Below, one piece after another: positions 9,159 through 17,443 of a stretch of 64,000 nt of DNA. Within the stretch, counting starts at the first letter, position 1; the number at the start of each line of letters is the position of its first letter. Origin of the DNA: Paracoccaceae bacterium (GTDB lineage Bacteria; Pseudomonadota; Alphaproteobacteria; Rhodobacterales; Rhodobacteraceae); assembly GCA_028285485.1 (NCBI GenBank), contig JANQPC010000108.1, positions 17,101 through 81,100 on the forward strand. Direction: 5' to 3'. A program made the translations under genes and the position numbers. The notes under the pieces are model-generated. The model ran no database searches. It saw nothing but the letters and a program-made list of their open reading frames with translations, and was not told the origin of the DNA.

Positions 9159-9541
9159 GCTTCGACTTCGGCCTGCCCCGGCGCTCCCGGCAGGCGCGCC
9201 TTACGCCGATGATCGATGTGGTCTTCCTGCTGCTGATCTTCTTCATGCTTGCCGCGCGCCTTGGCGGGGATCAGGCGATCCCCCTGCGCCTGGCCGCCGG
9301 CACAAGCGCCTATGAAGGCCCCCCGCGCCTGATCGAAATCGCGCCCGGGGGGCTGCGGCTGAATGGCCTCTCGGTGGAGTTGGCGGCGCTGCCCGGGGCG
9401 CTTGCGCCACTGATGGCGGGCCCTGACGATCTGGTGGTGATCGCCCCCGCGCGGGGCGTGGCCTTGCAAGGGCTTGTCGATGTGATCGACAGCCTGCGGG
9501 CCGCGGGGCTTGGAAACATCGCTGTGCTGGAGGCCGGCTGA
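9155..9541 (+). CDS. exbD: ExbD/TolR family biopolymer transport protein (first copy)
   Basis: A 128-residue protein with a short cytoplasmic N-terminus ending in RQARLTPMIDVVFLLLIFFM. This includes the single membrane helix and its conserved Asp (MIDVVF), the proton-accepting residue in ExbD/TolR. A periplasmic domain of about 95 residues follows. Translation starts at a GTG overlapping the exbB stop and ends at a TGA overlapping the ATG of the second exbD. It should assemble with ExbB and TonB. Confidence 0.87.
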   Translation: MSFDFGLPRRSRQARLTPMIDVVFLLLIFFMLAARLGGDQAIPLRLAAGTSAYEGPPRLIEIAPGGLRLNGLSVELAALPGALAPLMAGPDDLVVIAPARGVALQGLVDVIDSLRAAGLGNIAVLEAG

Positions 9542-9924
9542 TGCGCTTTTCCGGGCCTCAGCAACCCACGCGTGTGCGGGAGACGATCCTGCCGATGATC
9601 AACGTGGCCTTCCTGCTTCTCGTCTTCTTCCTGCTGACCGCCACCATCGCCCCGGCCCCGCCGGTGGATCTGACCCTGCCGGATGCGGCGGGCCGCGCGG
9701 CGCGGGCCGCGCCCGAGGCGCTTTTCATCGCCGCTGATGGCCGGGTGTTCTACGCGGGGCTCGAAGGCAGCGTGGCGTTTGAGGCCTTGGCCGCGGGCGT
9801 GGGCGACGGCCCTCTCGAAATCCGCGCCGATGCGGCGCTTGATGCCGGGCAGCTTGCGGGCATCCTTCCGCGGCTTGCGGCGATCGGGGTGGGCGAGATT
9901 GCTCTCGTAACGGTGGCGCGGTGA
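9541..9924 (+). CDS. ExbD/TolR family protein, divergent second copy
   Basis: A 127-residue homologue of the preceding gene with one membrane helix (ILPMINVAFLLLVFFLLTAT). The Asp that is conserved in ExbD/TolR is an Asn here (MINVAF rather than MIDVVF). The periplasmic domain is short. The start ATG overlaps the previous stop, and the end overlaps the TonB start (GTGA). ExbB rings can contain ExbD dimers, so two different ExbD proteins could form a heterodimer with only one proton-relay Asp. That is inference, though the Asn is directly visible. Confidence 0.82.
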   Translation: MRFSGPQQPTRVRETILPMINVAFLLLVFFLLTATIAPAPPVDLTLPDAAGRAARAAPEALFIAADGRVFYAGLEGSVAFEALAAGVGDGPLEIRADAALDAGQLAGILPRLAAIGVGEIALVTVAR

Positions 9925-10727
9925 GCCGGGCCGCCGAAGCCACCCTGTTCCTCGGGATCGCGGCCGCGGCGCATGCGGGCGCCTTCGCACTTTTCAGCGG
10001 CGGCGCGGCGCTGCCCGGTCGCGCCGAGGCGGAAGATGGGCAGCGTGTCACCATCGCCGCCACCGCGCCCGGCCTCGCGGTGCGGGTGGCCGATTGGCGC
10101 CGCGCGCCGGCGGCCTTGGAAGCGACCAAGGCGCCCGCGCCGCGCGGCGGCGGCGATACGCCCTTTCGCCCTGCCGCGGAGGTGCCGCCTGAGCTGCTAG
10201 AGCAGGCCGCGGCGCTGCGCATACCGGCACCCTCCGATGGCGTTCCCCGGGGGCGGCTCGCGCCGAGTGCGCCGGCCGTTGCGCTGCCCGTGGCGGCCCC
10301 GGCGGCCAAGGCGCCCACGCCCGGCGCAGCCCCGGCGGTGCCCGCCGGCATCAATGCCCCGGCCGCGCCCGTGGTGCCCACGACCTTCGCGGCCCGCGCT
10401 TCAAGCGATGCGCTTCCCAGCACATTCCCGCCGCCCGCGGCCGATCCCGCGCTCCTTCAGGCCTGGCGCGGGGAAATCCGTGCGCGGATTGACCGGCAGG
10501 CCCGCGCCGCGGGCCCTCTGGGCGCCACGGGCCGCACGGTGCTGCGCCTTGTCGTGGCCCCTGACGGTGCGCTGATCGAAGCGCGGCTTCTCAGCAGCTC
10601 CGGCTCGCCCAGCCTGGATGCGGCAGCAGTAGAGGCCGTGCGCGGCGCGGGCCGTCTTCCGCCCGCCCCGGCAGGCTTTTCGCAGGCAGAGGGCCGCTTC
10701 GACCTGCCTGTTACGTTCACGCGCTAA
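9921..10727 (+). CDS. tonB: TonB-type energy transducer
   Basis: A 268-residue protein with an N-terminal membrane anchor (about 8-28), a long Ala/Pro-rich spacer to about residue 170, and a C-terminal TonB domain. In the last part, WRGEIRARIDRQAR, RTVLRLVVAPDGALIEARLLSSSGSPSLDAAAVEAVR and LPPAPAGF match TonB/TolA C-terminal repeats. It links ExbB/ExbD energy to outer-membrane receptors. The GTG start overlaps the stop of the second exbD. No TonB-dependent receptor gene is in the window, so the substrate is not defined; the linked BtuF-like protein suggests a cobalamin or metal chelate. Confidence 0.85.
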   Translation: MSRAAEATLFLGIAAAAHAGAFALFSGGAALPGRAEAEDGQRVTIAATAPGLAVRVADWRRAPAALEATKAPAPRGGGDTPFRPAAEVPPELLEQAAALRIPAPSDGVPRGRLAPSAPAVALPVAAPAAKAPTPGAAPAVPAGINAPAAPVVPTTFAARASSDALPSTFPPPAADPALLQAWRGEIRARIDRQARAAGPLGATGRTVLRLVVAPDGALIEARLLSSSGSPSLDAAAVEAVRGAGRLPPAPAGFSQAEGRFDLPVTFTR

Positions 10728-10820
10728 CACGCTCGCGTGCGCCCCGCCCGCGATGCCCTTGCGTGGGGCGCGCCCGCGCGCTCTAGTGGGCGCACCAGCC
10801 CGGAACGCGAAAGGCGCAGC

Positions 10821-12431
10821 ATGGAACGGATCGGATCGCTTGAGCGTTACGCCACCTTCGCCGGAAGTGCCGTTCTGACAGTGCTTTGCTTCGCGCTCTT
10901 GATGTTCAGCGCCTGGTTCTGGCTGCCGTTTCTGTTCTTTGCCGCGCTCACGCTTGTGGGGCTTTACGATGTTACCCAGACGCGGCATGCCATCCTGCGC
11001 AACTACCCGATCCTGGGCCATATGCGCTTCATCTTCGAAGGGATCCGCCCCGAGATCCGGCAATACCTGATCGAAAGCGATCAGGATGAAGAGCCGTTCT
11101 CCCGCGATGAGCGCAGCCTCGTTTACCAGCGCGCCAAGGGGGTGGAGGATAAGCGGCCCTTCGGCACCCGCGAACGCGTTTACGATGCGGGCTATGCCTG
11201 GCTTACGCATTCGGTGGCGCCGAAGCATCTGGAGATGAAGGATCTGCGCGTCACCATCGGCGGCCCGAACTGCGCGCAGCCCTATTCGGCCTCGCTTTAC
11301 AACATCTCGGCGATGAGCTTCGGCTCGCTTTCCGCCAACGCGATCCTTGCGCTCAACAAGGGCGCGAAGATGGGTGGCTTTGCCCATGATACCGGCGAGG
11401 GCGGGGTGAGCCGCTATCACAAGGAAGGCGGGGGCGATCTGATCTACGAAGTGGGTTCGGGCTATTTCGGAGCGCGCACGCCGGACGGTGCGTTTGACCC
11501 CGATCGCTTTGCCGAGACCGCCGCGCTTGAGCAGGTGAAGATGATCGAGCTCAAGCTTAGCCAGGGCGCCAAGCCCGGCCATGGCGGTGTGCTCCCGGCT
11601 TCGAAGATCACGCCCGAGATCGCCGAGGCGCGCGGCGTGCCCATGGGGGTTGATTGCATCTCGCCCGCCGCCCATAGCGCGTTTTCCACGCCGCTGGAGA
11701 TGATGGAATTCATCGGCCTTCTGCGTGAGCGTTCGGGCGGCAAGCCCGTGGGATTCAAGCTCTGCATCGGCCACCGGCGTGAATTCATGTGCATCGTCAA
11801 GGCGATGCTGGAGACGGGCATTGTGCCCGATTTCATCGTGGTCGATGGCAAAGAGGGCGGCACAGGCGCCGCGCCGCTGGAATTTGCCAACCATGTCGGC
11901 ATGCCGCTGATCGAGGGGCTGACCTTCGTACACAATACCCTGCGCGGCGCAGGCATCCGCGATCAGGTGCGGATCGGCGCGGCGGGCAAGCTTGTCTCTG
12001 CCTTCGATATCGCCCGGGTGCTGGCCATCGGCGCGGATTGGGCGAACTCCGCGCGCGGTTTTATGTTTTCCATCGGCTGCATTCAGGCGCAGGCCTGCCA
12101 CACCAATCACTGCCCGGTGGGCGTTGCCACCCAGGATCCGCTGCGGATGCGCGCGCTCGATGTGGGCGACAAGGCGCAGCGCGTGGCCAACTTCCACGGA
12201 AACACGTTGAAAGCGCTGGCGGAAATGGCCGGGGCGGCGGGGCTCGACGACCCTTGCAATTTCCTGCCCTATCATTTCATGCAGCGCGAAACATCCGGTG
12301 AGATGGCCGAGGCCAGCGAGGTGTTCGGCTACCTGCCCGAAGGCTTTCTTCTGCGCGGCGAAGAGGTGGGGGGCGGCTACCTCGAACGCTGGAACCGGGC
12401 ATCAACGGTTTCCTTCGATCCCGTCGCCTGA
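10821..12431 (+). CDS. FMN-binding glutamate synthase family protein
   Basis: A 536-residue protein made of the FMN/Fe-S synthase domain of glutamate synthase without the glutaminase domain. A hydrophobic N-terminal segment (about 15-50) may anchor it to the membrane. Visible signatures are TGEGGVSRYH, KLSQGAKPGHGGVLP, VDGKEGGTGAAPLEF for the flavin barrel and CIQAQACHTNHCPVGVAT for the 3Fe-4S cluster cysteines. Such stand-alone proteins are widespread and their physiological reaction is mostly unknown. The ATG at 10821 follows AAAGGCGCAGC; the longer frame would overlap the non-coding gap after tonB. The gene appears to be its own unit. Confidence 0.85.
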   Translation: MERIGSLERYATFAGSAVLTVLCFALLMFSAWFWLPFLFFAALTLVGLYDVTQTRHAILRNYPILGHMRFIFEGIRPEIRQYLIESDQDEEPFSRDERSLVYQRAKGVEDKRPFGTRERVYDAGYAWLTHSVAPKHLEMKDLRVTIGGPNCAQPYSASLYNISAMSFGSLSANAILALNKGAKMGGFAHDTGEGGVSRYHKEGGGDLIYEVGSGYFGARTPDGAFDPDRFAETAALEQVKMIELKLSQGAKPGHGGVLPASKITPEIAEARGVPMGVDCISPAAHSAFSTPLEMMEFIGLLRERSGGKPVGFKLCIGHRREFMCIVKAMLETGIVPDFIVVDGKEGGTGAAPLEFANHVGMPLIEGLTFVHNTLRGAGIRDQVRIGAAGKLVSAFDIARVLAIGADWANSARGFMFSIGCIQAQACHTNHCPVGVATQDPLRMRALDVGDKAQRVANFHGNTLKALAEMAGAAGLDDPCNFLPYHFMQRETSGEMAEASEVFGYLPEGFLLRGEEVGGGYLERWNRASTVSFDPVA

Positions 12432-12517
12432 GACCGCCGCCAAAACCCCGCGCCATCTAACTATTTCTTCACGCCTGTCGCCCATGGTGACCGAAAGGGA
12501 AACCCGGGCTGTTTTGC

Positions 12518-14522
12518 GTGCTTCACCATCTCAAGATCGGCGTCAAGCTTCCGCTCGCCATGGCAATGGTCGGGGCGCTTTCGATGACGGCCGCCGATTT
12601 CATTGCGCTCTCGAACGCGCGCGAAATCGTTCTGGATGCGGGCACCGAACGGCTCTCTGCGGAGGCGCGTGCCCGTGCGGCCGATGTGGCGCGCGATCTT
12701 ACATTTATGCGCGACGACGTGCTGTCATTCGCGCAAACCCCCCTTGTTGTCGATGCCACAAGCGCCTTCGTGGCCGGCTGGAAGCAGCAAAGCGAGGATC
12801 CTGGGCAATCGATCCGCCGCCGCTACCTGGGCCGGTTGCAAGAGGGCGCGGGCACGGCAGAGCTGAGGCAGATCGCGCGCGATAATTCCAGCTACGGCTT
12901 TGTTCATCGCCGCTATAGCGGGTTTTTCACGGGCCACCGCGATTTTCAGGATTATGCCGATATCTACATCGTCTCGCCGGATGGGTGGGTCGTTTACTCC
13001 GTTTCAAAGCGCGATAGCTTCGGGCTGGATCTGAGCGATGCGCGGGTTGGCGATACCGGGCTGGGCCGCGCGTTTGTGGGGGCTGCGGGGGCCGCCCAGG
13101 GCACCGAAGGGCGGGTTACGGCCTTTACCCAGTATCCGCCGGGCTCGGGCACGCAATCGGCATTTTTTTGCAGCGCCAGTCTTCAGCCTGCTCGGCTCGC
13201 TGGAAGGTGTGGTGATCTTCCGCATTGGCGATGACCGGCTCGATGCGCCGATCGCCGGATCGCACTCCCTTGGCGCGGAGGGCATGGTCACCGTACTGGG
13301 GCCGAATGAAGCCGCGTCGGGCACCCTTCGCGAGGCCGGGCCTGCGGACGGTACCGCGCCGCCCGCGCCGGGGGCGGGCCCGCCGGCGGCGCAATCCCCG
13401 GCTCTCGTCGGCGAGACGGATGCGCAATTCGTCACCGCCACGGTGCCGGTGCCCTTCCCCGGGCTCGATCTGCGCGTTGTAGCCAAGCAGCCTCGGGAGG
13501 AGATCATGCGCACCGTTGAAAGCCTGCGCGCCGAACTGATGCGGGAGGGGGGCACGGCGCTTTTGATCGTGGCGATCCTCGGGGCGCTTATGGCGCGGTC
13601 GATCACCAAACCCCTTGCGCGCGTTGGCGCGGCGATGAAGATGGTGGGGGAAGAGGGGTTCCCCGATGCGATCCCCGATCGCCAGCGCGGCGATGAGATC
13701 GGCGCCATCGCGCGCCAGCTCGATGCCTTTCGCGCCAAGCTGCTGCAGGCCGAGGGGCTGACGCGGGAGAATGCCTTTAAGCGGGCCGCGTTTGAGGCCG
13801 CGTCTTCGCCGATGATGCTTGTCGATGCGGGGATGACGATCCTTTACGTTAATGCCGAGCTTGAGGCGCTGATGCGCACCCACCACATCGCGCTGGGCCG
13901 GAGCGTCAGCAAGTTTCACCCCAATGCGCTGGCCGGGCGTTCGCTCTTCAGCCTTTTCCCCGGCTCTGGCCGGCTGCGCGACGCGGTGATGCGCGGCGAT
14001 GGGCGCGAAGCTGTCATGCGTGTGGGGCAGGTGCATCTCAAGCTCAATATGGCGCTGATCACAGATGCCAAGAACGAACTTCTGGGCTTCGTCGTGGAAT
14101 GGTCTGACATGACCGAAAGCTTCTGGACGCGCTCGCTGATGGATGTGATCGGCGCGCAGTTCCCGATTGCAGGGTTTTCCAGCGATGGCCGCCTGATCCA
14201 CTCCAACGCGCTTTTTTCTGACTGGACGCATGGGGTGGCGCGGAACTCCGTTGCGCGCCGGTGGGATGCGATCTTCAAACCCGGCACTTTGAACCCGAGC
14301 AGCGCCAGCTGGGCCGCAATGACAGATGGCGATCCGGCGCAAACCACCGCCTGGCTCTTGCCGCCCGGCGGGGCGGAGCAGGGCCGCGAGGCGCTTCTGT
14401 CCCGCGTGGCGGGCGGATCTTCGGGGGCATCGCGTTACGTGCTCGTGCTGTCGCGCAGCGCCGATGGGCCAGCCCCGGCCACGCTGCCGGGTCTTGGTGC
14501 CGAAACATGGGAGACCGCCTGA
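12518..14522 (+). pseudogene. HAMP/PAS-domain sensor protein split by a +1 frame error at a T7 run
   Basis: Two open frames together make one protein. The first (GTG at 12518, to 13234) has a membrane helix (about 8-28) and a periplasmic sensor region. The second continues with a membrane helix (ALLIVAILGALMA), a HAMP linker with GDEIGAIARQLDAF, and two PAS-like segments, ending at 14522. The frames join at seven T residues (13163-13169). Removing one T gives a continuous reading through SAFFAAPVFSLLG and about 667 residues. It has no methyl-accepting or kinase domain. The TGA overlaps the cheB ATG, so it is the first gene of a cheB-cheD operon and probably a chemotaxis sensor or regulator. 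The extra base may be a sequencing artefact, a real knock-out or a slippage site. Confidence 0.75.
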
Positions 14523-15580
14523 TGTACGAGCCCGACCGCCCGTGCAACGTTGTTATCGTTGATGACTCCCGAACGATCCGTGCGCTATTGCGGGCCACGA
14601 TCGATGGCGATCCGCGCTTCAGCGTGATCGGCGAGGCGGGCGATCCCTATGAGGCGCGCGAGGTGATCAAGCGCACCAATCCCGACATCATCACCCTTGA
14701 TGTTGAGATGCCGCGCATGAACGGGCTGGTGTTCCTGGAACACCTGATGCGCCTGCGCCCGATGCCGGTGGTAATGGTGTCGAGCCGCACGCGCGAGCAT
14801 AGTGTTGATGCGGTGCGCGCCCTGTCTCTCGGCGCGGTGGATTGCGTGGACCGTGCGCGCCTGCAAAGCGATCCGCTGCAACGCACGCGCTTTCTCGAAG
14901 CGCTCTTCAGCGCGGCCAATGCCACAGTGACCCCGCGCCCCGCGGCACCCGCGCGCCCGCGGCCCGAAGCCCCCGCAGGGTTCCGCTGGAACGGCCGCAT
15001 CGTGGTGATCGGCAGCTCCACAGGCGGGGTGGACGCGCTTGAACGCATCTTCACGCACTTTCCTGAAACCGCGCCCCCCACGATCGTGGCCCAGCATATG
15101 CCGGGGCCGTTTCTGGCAAGCTTCGCGGCCCGGCTGGATGAACACATGCGCCCCAAAGTGTGCCTGGCCACCGATGGCGCGCGGATGGAACAGGGAAAGA
15201 TCCTGATCGCGCCCGGCGGCGACTACCACGCGGAACTTGCGGGCCCGGCGCCCGGCCGCACGGGCCTCGTGCGGGGTGACGGCAACGATCTCTACGTGCC
15301 CTCGGTGGAAGTTCTCTTCAAATCGGCGGTGCCGATGGCGGCCAGTGTGGTGGCGGTAATGCTTACGGGGATGGGCCGCGATGGCGCCGAATCCATGGCA
15401 GAGCTTCGCAGCCTCGGCGCGCGCACCCTTGCCCAAAGCGGCGAAACCAGTGTGGTTGACGGGATGCCGCGGGCGGCCCGCGCCCTCGGGGCTGTGGAGG
15501 AGAGCGTGCCGCTCGATCGCCTTGGCGAGGCGATCCTGGCGCTTTGTGCCAAACGGCCGGTGCGTGAGCCCGGCGCATGA
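14522..15580 (+). CDS. cheB: CheB chemotaxis methylesterase/glutamine deamidase
   Basis: A 352-residue CheB that removes methyl groups from chemoreceptors for adaptation. The receiver domain (residues 9-125) has the acidic pair in VIVDDSR and the phospho-acceptor Asp60 in IITLDVEMP. After a Pro/Ala linker, the catalytic domain (about 155-345) has the Ser in IGSSTGG, the His in AQHMP and the Asp in LTGMGRDGA, the usual triad. The ATG overlaps the stop of the sensor gene, and its stop overlaps the start of cheD. Cytoplasmic; normally activated by CheA phosphorylation. Confidence 0.93.
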   Translation: MYEPDRPCNVVIVDDSRTIRALLRATIDGDPRFSVIGEAGDPYEAREVIKRTNPDIITLDVEMPRMNGLVFLEHLMRLRPMPVVMVSSRTREHSVDAVRALSLGAVDCVDRARLQSDPLQRTRFLEALFSAANATVTPRPAAPARPRPEAPAGFRWNGRIVVIGSSTGGVDALERIFTHFPETAPPTIVAQHMPGPFLASFAARLDEHMRPKVCLATDGARMEQGKILIAPGGDYHAELAGPAPGRTGLVRGDGNDLYVPSVEVLFKSAVPMAASVVAVMLTGMGRDGAESMAELRSLGARTLAQSGETSVVDGMPRAARALGAVEESVPLDRLGEAILALCAKRPVREPGA

Positions 15581-16110
15581 CGGCGGAGGGCTTCGTCACC
15601 GGCCGCGCCTATATTGCCCAGGGCGAACAGGCGCTTGGGCGGGATGAGGCGACGGTGATCCATACGATCCTGGGCTCCTGCGTGGCGGCCTGCCTTTGGG
15701 ATCCCGAGCTTGGCGTTGGCGGCATGAACCATATTCTGCTGCCCGATCAGGCAGCCTCGCCGCTTGGGATGCAAAGCGTGGGGGCCGGTGCGATGGAGCG
15801 GCTCATCAACGCGCTTCTGAAAGCCGGGGCGGAAAAAGGGCGGCTTAAGGCCAAGCTCTTCGGTGGCGCATCGATCGTGCGGGGGCTCACGGATATTGGC
15901 GAACGCAATGCCGCTTTCGCGCGGGGCTACCTGGAAAACGAGGGCATCCCTTGCATCGCCGAAAGCGTGGGCGGCACCCAGGCGCGCCAGATCAAGTTCT
16001 GGCCCGCCAGCGGCCGGGTGCGCCAGCGCATCGTGCATGAAAGTGACTTTGAGGAAGACGTCGCGGCCCCGGCGCCCGCACCCGCAGGCAATGACCTGGA
16101 GCTGTTGTAG
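15577..16110 (+). CDS. cheD: CheD receptor glutamine deamidase
   Basis: A 177-residue CheD. The catalytic Cys is in ILGSCVAAC (Cys35) and the His in GGMNHILLP (His52); FGGASIV follows. CheD deamidates receptor glutamines and in many bacteria cooperates with CheC or CheB. The last 25 residues, rich in Ala/Pro, extend past the domain. It overlaps cheB by 4 bp (ATGA). It is the last gene of the plus-strand chemotaxis arm and is followed by a 575-bp gap with mobile-element debris. Confidence 0.9.
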   Translation: MTAEGFVTGRAYIAQGEQALGRDEATVIHTILGSCVAACLWDPELGVGGMNHILLPDQAASPLGMQSVGAGAMERLINALLKAGAEKGRLKAKLFGGASIVRGLTDIGERNAAFARGYLENEGIPCIAESVGGTQARQIKFWPASGRVRQRIVHESDFEEDVAAPAPAPAGNDLELL

Positions 16111-16685
16111 CGCGCCTTAGGTAGAGCCGGGCGACTTGCGGCGCCCGGAGCAATACCTCTGGCGCGGGCGCATGCGGGATGATGGCAGCGCGCGGTTTGC
16201 GGAGCCTTGGCTTGGCGCCGTTGCGTGCCGTGCGGGCGGTATGCGGTGCAGGCCATCTGTGTTTGCGGCTCCGGTGCAGCCCGACCCGCCTGGAAGTGGC
16301 GGATAGCGGCGCGGCCCGGGCGGTCGGTGGTGCGGGCACCGCGTGTCTCCGGCTCCGTGGCAGCCGGACCTATCTGGATTTGGCGGATAGTAGCGCGGCA
16401 TGCGCAGCGGGCTGCGCGGGTCGGTACTGGCTCATGCTCTGCGCGTCGGCCCGAGATGGCGACTGAGGAAGTATCCGCGCATGGCGACTGCACAGAATGC
16501 TTTGGACGAGCTCTTGGCGAAAGTGACGTGAACGGCTTCTTCGGCAGGGACAGGCTGCTTGATGATTTGAAGACGGCGCTGGCGGCGCGCATTTTGGATA
16601 ACGGGTTGGACGGGCACGCGGAGACCAAGCTCAATTCGCGCTTCCCTCCGCCCAAAGCCTCCACGTATCCCGGGCCAACGTCTGC
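16111..16685. other. 575-bp gap between the convergent chemotaxis arms
   Basis: No intact gene was found. The interval holds an imperfect 84-bp tandem repeat and a transposase remnant, both listed separately, so it looks like debris left by insertion and decay. It also must contain the ends of two converging transcripts, but no clear hairpin with a U-tract was seen. Confidence 0.5.
16236..16403. repeat. imperfect tandem repeat, two 84-bp units
   Basis: Unit 1 (16236-16319) and unit 2 (16320-16403) align without gaps over 84 bp and agree at most positions, for example GGTGC, CGGCTCCG and GGCGGATAG in register. A degenerate third copy seems to begin after 16403. In one plus frame both units read through as similar 28-residue segments, containing CLRLRCSPTRLEVADSGA and CLRLRGSRTYLDLADSSA. 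No protein family is recognised, and coding is not claimed. Confidence 0.6.
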
Positions 16686-16689
16686 CTAG
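16456..16689 (+). pseudogene. IS256-type (Mutator) transposase N-terminal remnant
   Basis: In the plus frame, residues encoded at 16537-16629 read FFGRDRLLDDLKTALAARIL then DNGLDGHAETK. This matches the conserved start of IS256-family transposases, where a pattern like LFxxDGLxDELKKALAERxLNAExDxHL is typical. Only this N-terminal part remains: the Arg/Asn-rich GNxRNGxxxKT block and the DDE catalytic core are absent, and the frame ends at 16689. I infer a decayed insertion in the gap between cheD and the opposing chemotaxis arm. Terminal inverted repeats and target duplications were not found. Confidence 0.5.
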
Positions 16690-17057
16690 AAGAAATCCGT
16701 CTTCCCGTGCAGGGCGCTTTGCGCCTCGGCGGCAGGGCCGCCAAGCACCCGGTCCGCCACGCTTGGCAGGCCGATCGCATCGCGGAGCGCCCTCTCGTCA
16801 AGAGGCTCCATCGGGACGCTGCTGGCCAGCATTGCAAGCGCCCGGGCCGCGGCCTCCGCGGTTTGGGTGAGCCGGTCAAGCTCCTGCAACGCGACCGTCG
16901 TGTCTTTATCCGCTGCCGCGGCGCCGACGATGGTGCCGGTGAGGTATTGCAGATCGCTCAGGCCCGCGCCGATTGCGACACATTCTGCCGAAAGCCGCTC
17001 CAGCACGCTGCGGACGGTTGGCCCCGGCGCCGCATTCGCGGCCGCAGCCGCCGTCAC
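16686..17057 (-). CDS. small helical protein of unknown function in the chemotaxis operon
   Basis: A 123-residue protein with no membrane segment. It is rich in Ala and Leu and predicted mainly helical, with a heptad-like middle part (LQELDRLTQTAEAAARALAML). No domain is recognised. The GTG start overlaps the stop of the preceding cheY (GTGA), so it is translationally coupled and the last gene of the minus-strand chemotaxis arm. In size and location it could be a CheY-linked regulator such as a CheZ-like phosphatase, but no CheZ active-site motif (DxxxQ) is obvious, so no function is assigned. Confidence 0.7.
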   Translation of the reverse strand: MTAAAAANAAPGPTVRSVLERLSAECVAIGAGLSDLQYLTGTIVGAAAADKDTTVALQELDRLTQTAEAAARALAMLASSVPMEPLDERALRDAIGLPSVADRVLGGPAAEAQSALHGKTDFF

Positions 17058-17440
17058 AAACGCCCCACGATCGCCTCGATCGCGCCCTTCAGATCGGCGG
17101 TCTCGAACGGTTTTGTGAGATAGTTGTTCATGCCAAGTTGCTGGCCGCGCTGCAGAATATCGTTGTCCGCCCGGCCCGTGACAAGCAGGAACCCCACCCC
17201 TTGCGTGGCGGCGCCCTGGCGCAGCGCCTGCAAGAGCGCGAGCCCATCCATCCCCGGCATGTTGTAATCGGAGACAACCAGATGCACCGGGCTCTTGGCG
17301 ATGCTTTGCAACGCTCCGGGCCCGTCGGCCGCGGTGGTGATATTCCCGATCCCGAAGGATTCCAGCGCCTGGGTGATCAACCCGCGGCTGGTGGACATGT
17401 CATCGACAACGAGTATGCGCAGCTGATCGCGTAAGGCCAT
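17054..17440 (-). CDS. cheY: CheY-like response regulator (single receiver domain)
   Basis: A 128-residue stand-alone receiver. The acidic pair is in LVVDDMSTSR (Asp13, Asp14), the phospho-acceptor is Asp58 in VSDYNMPGMDG, the conserved Thr is in LLVTGRADN, and the Lys in LTKPF. There is no output domain, so it is expected to bind the flagellar motor or to act as a phosphate sink after phosphorylation by CheA. It starts 4 bp after the cheR stop and overlaps the next gene. A second cheY lies at the other end of the operon, a common arrangement in alphaproteobacteria. Confidence 0.92.
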   Translation of the reverse strand: MALRDQLRILVVDDMSTSRGLITQALESFGIGNITTAADGPGALQSIAKSPVHLVVSDYNMPGMDGLALLQALRQGAATQGVGFLLVTGRADNDILQRGQQLGMNNYLTKPFETADLKGAIEAIVGRL

Positions 17441-17443
17441 GGA

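Noticed and set aside
10739..10771. GCGCCCC/GGGGCGC inverted repeat after tonB as a terminator
   Set aside because: Only 7 bp with a 19-nt loop and no U-tract, in very GC-rich DNA.
10401..12275. 624-codon open frame on the minus strand
   Set aside because: It lies antisense to tonB and the glutamate-synthase-like gene, which have clear motifs; long antisense frames are expected in such GC-rich DNA.
13038..13160. Independent start of a separate gene at 13038
   Set aside because: The first 40 residues of that frame are Arg/Pro-rich noise antiparallel in quality to the good protein in the other frame; homology-like sequence switches frame at the T7 run, so one split gene is the better reading.
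16111..16455. The 84-bp repeats as a CRISPR array
   Set aside because: The units are contiguous with no spacers and are imperfect copies.
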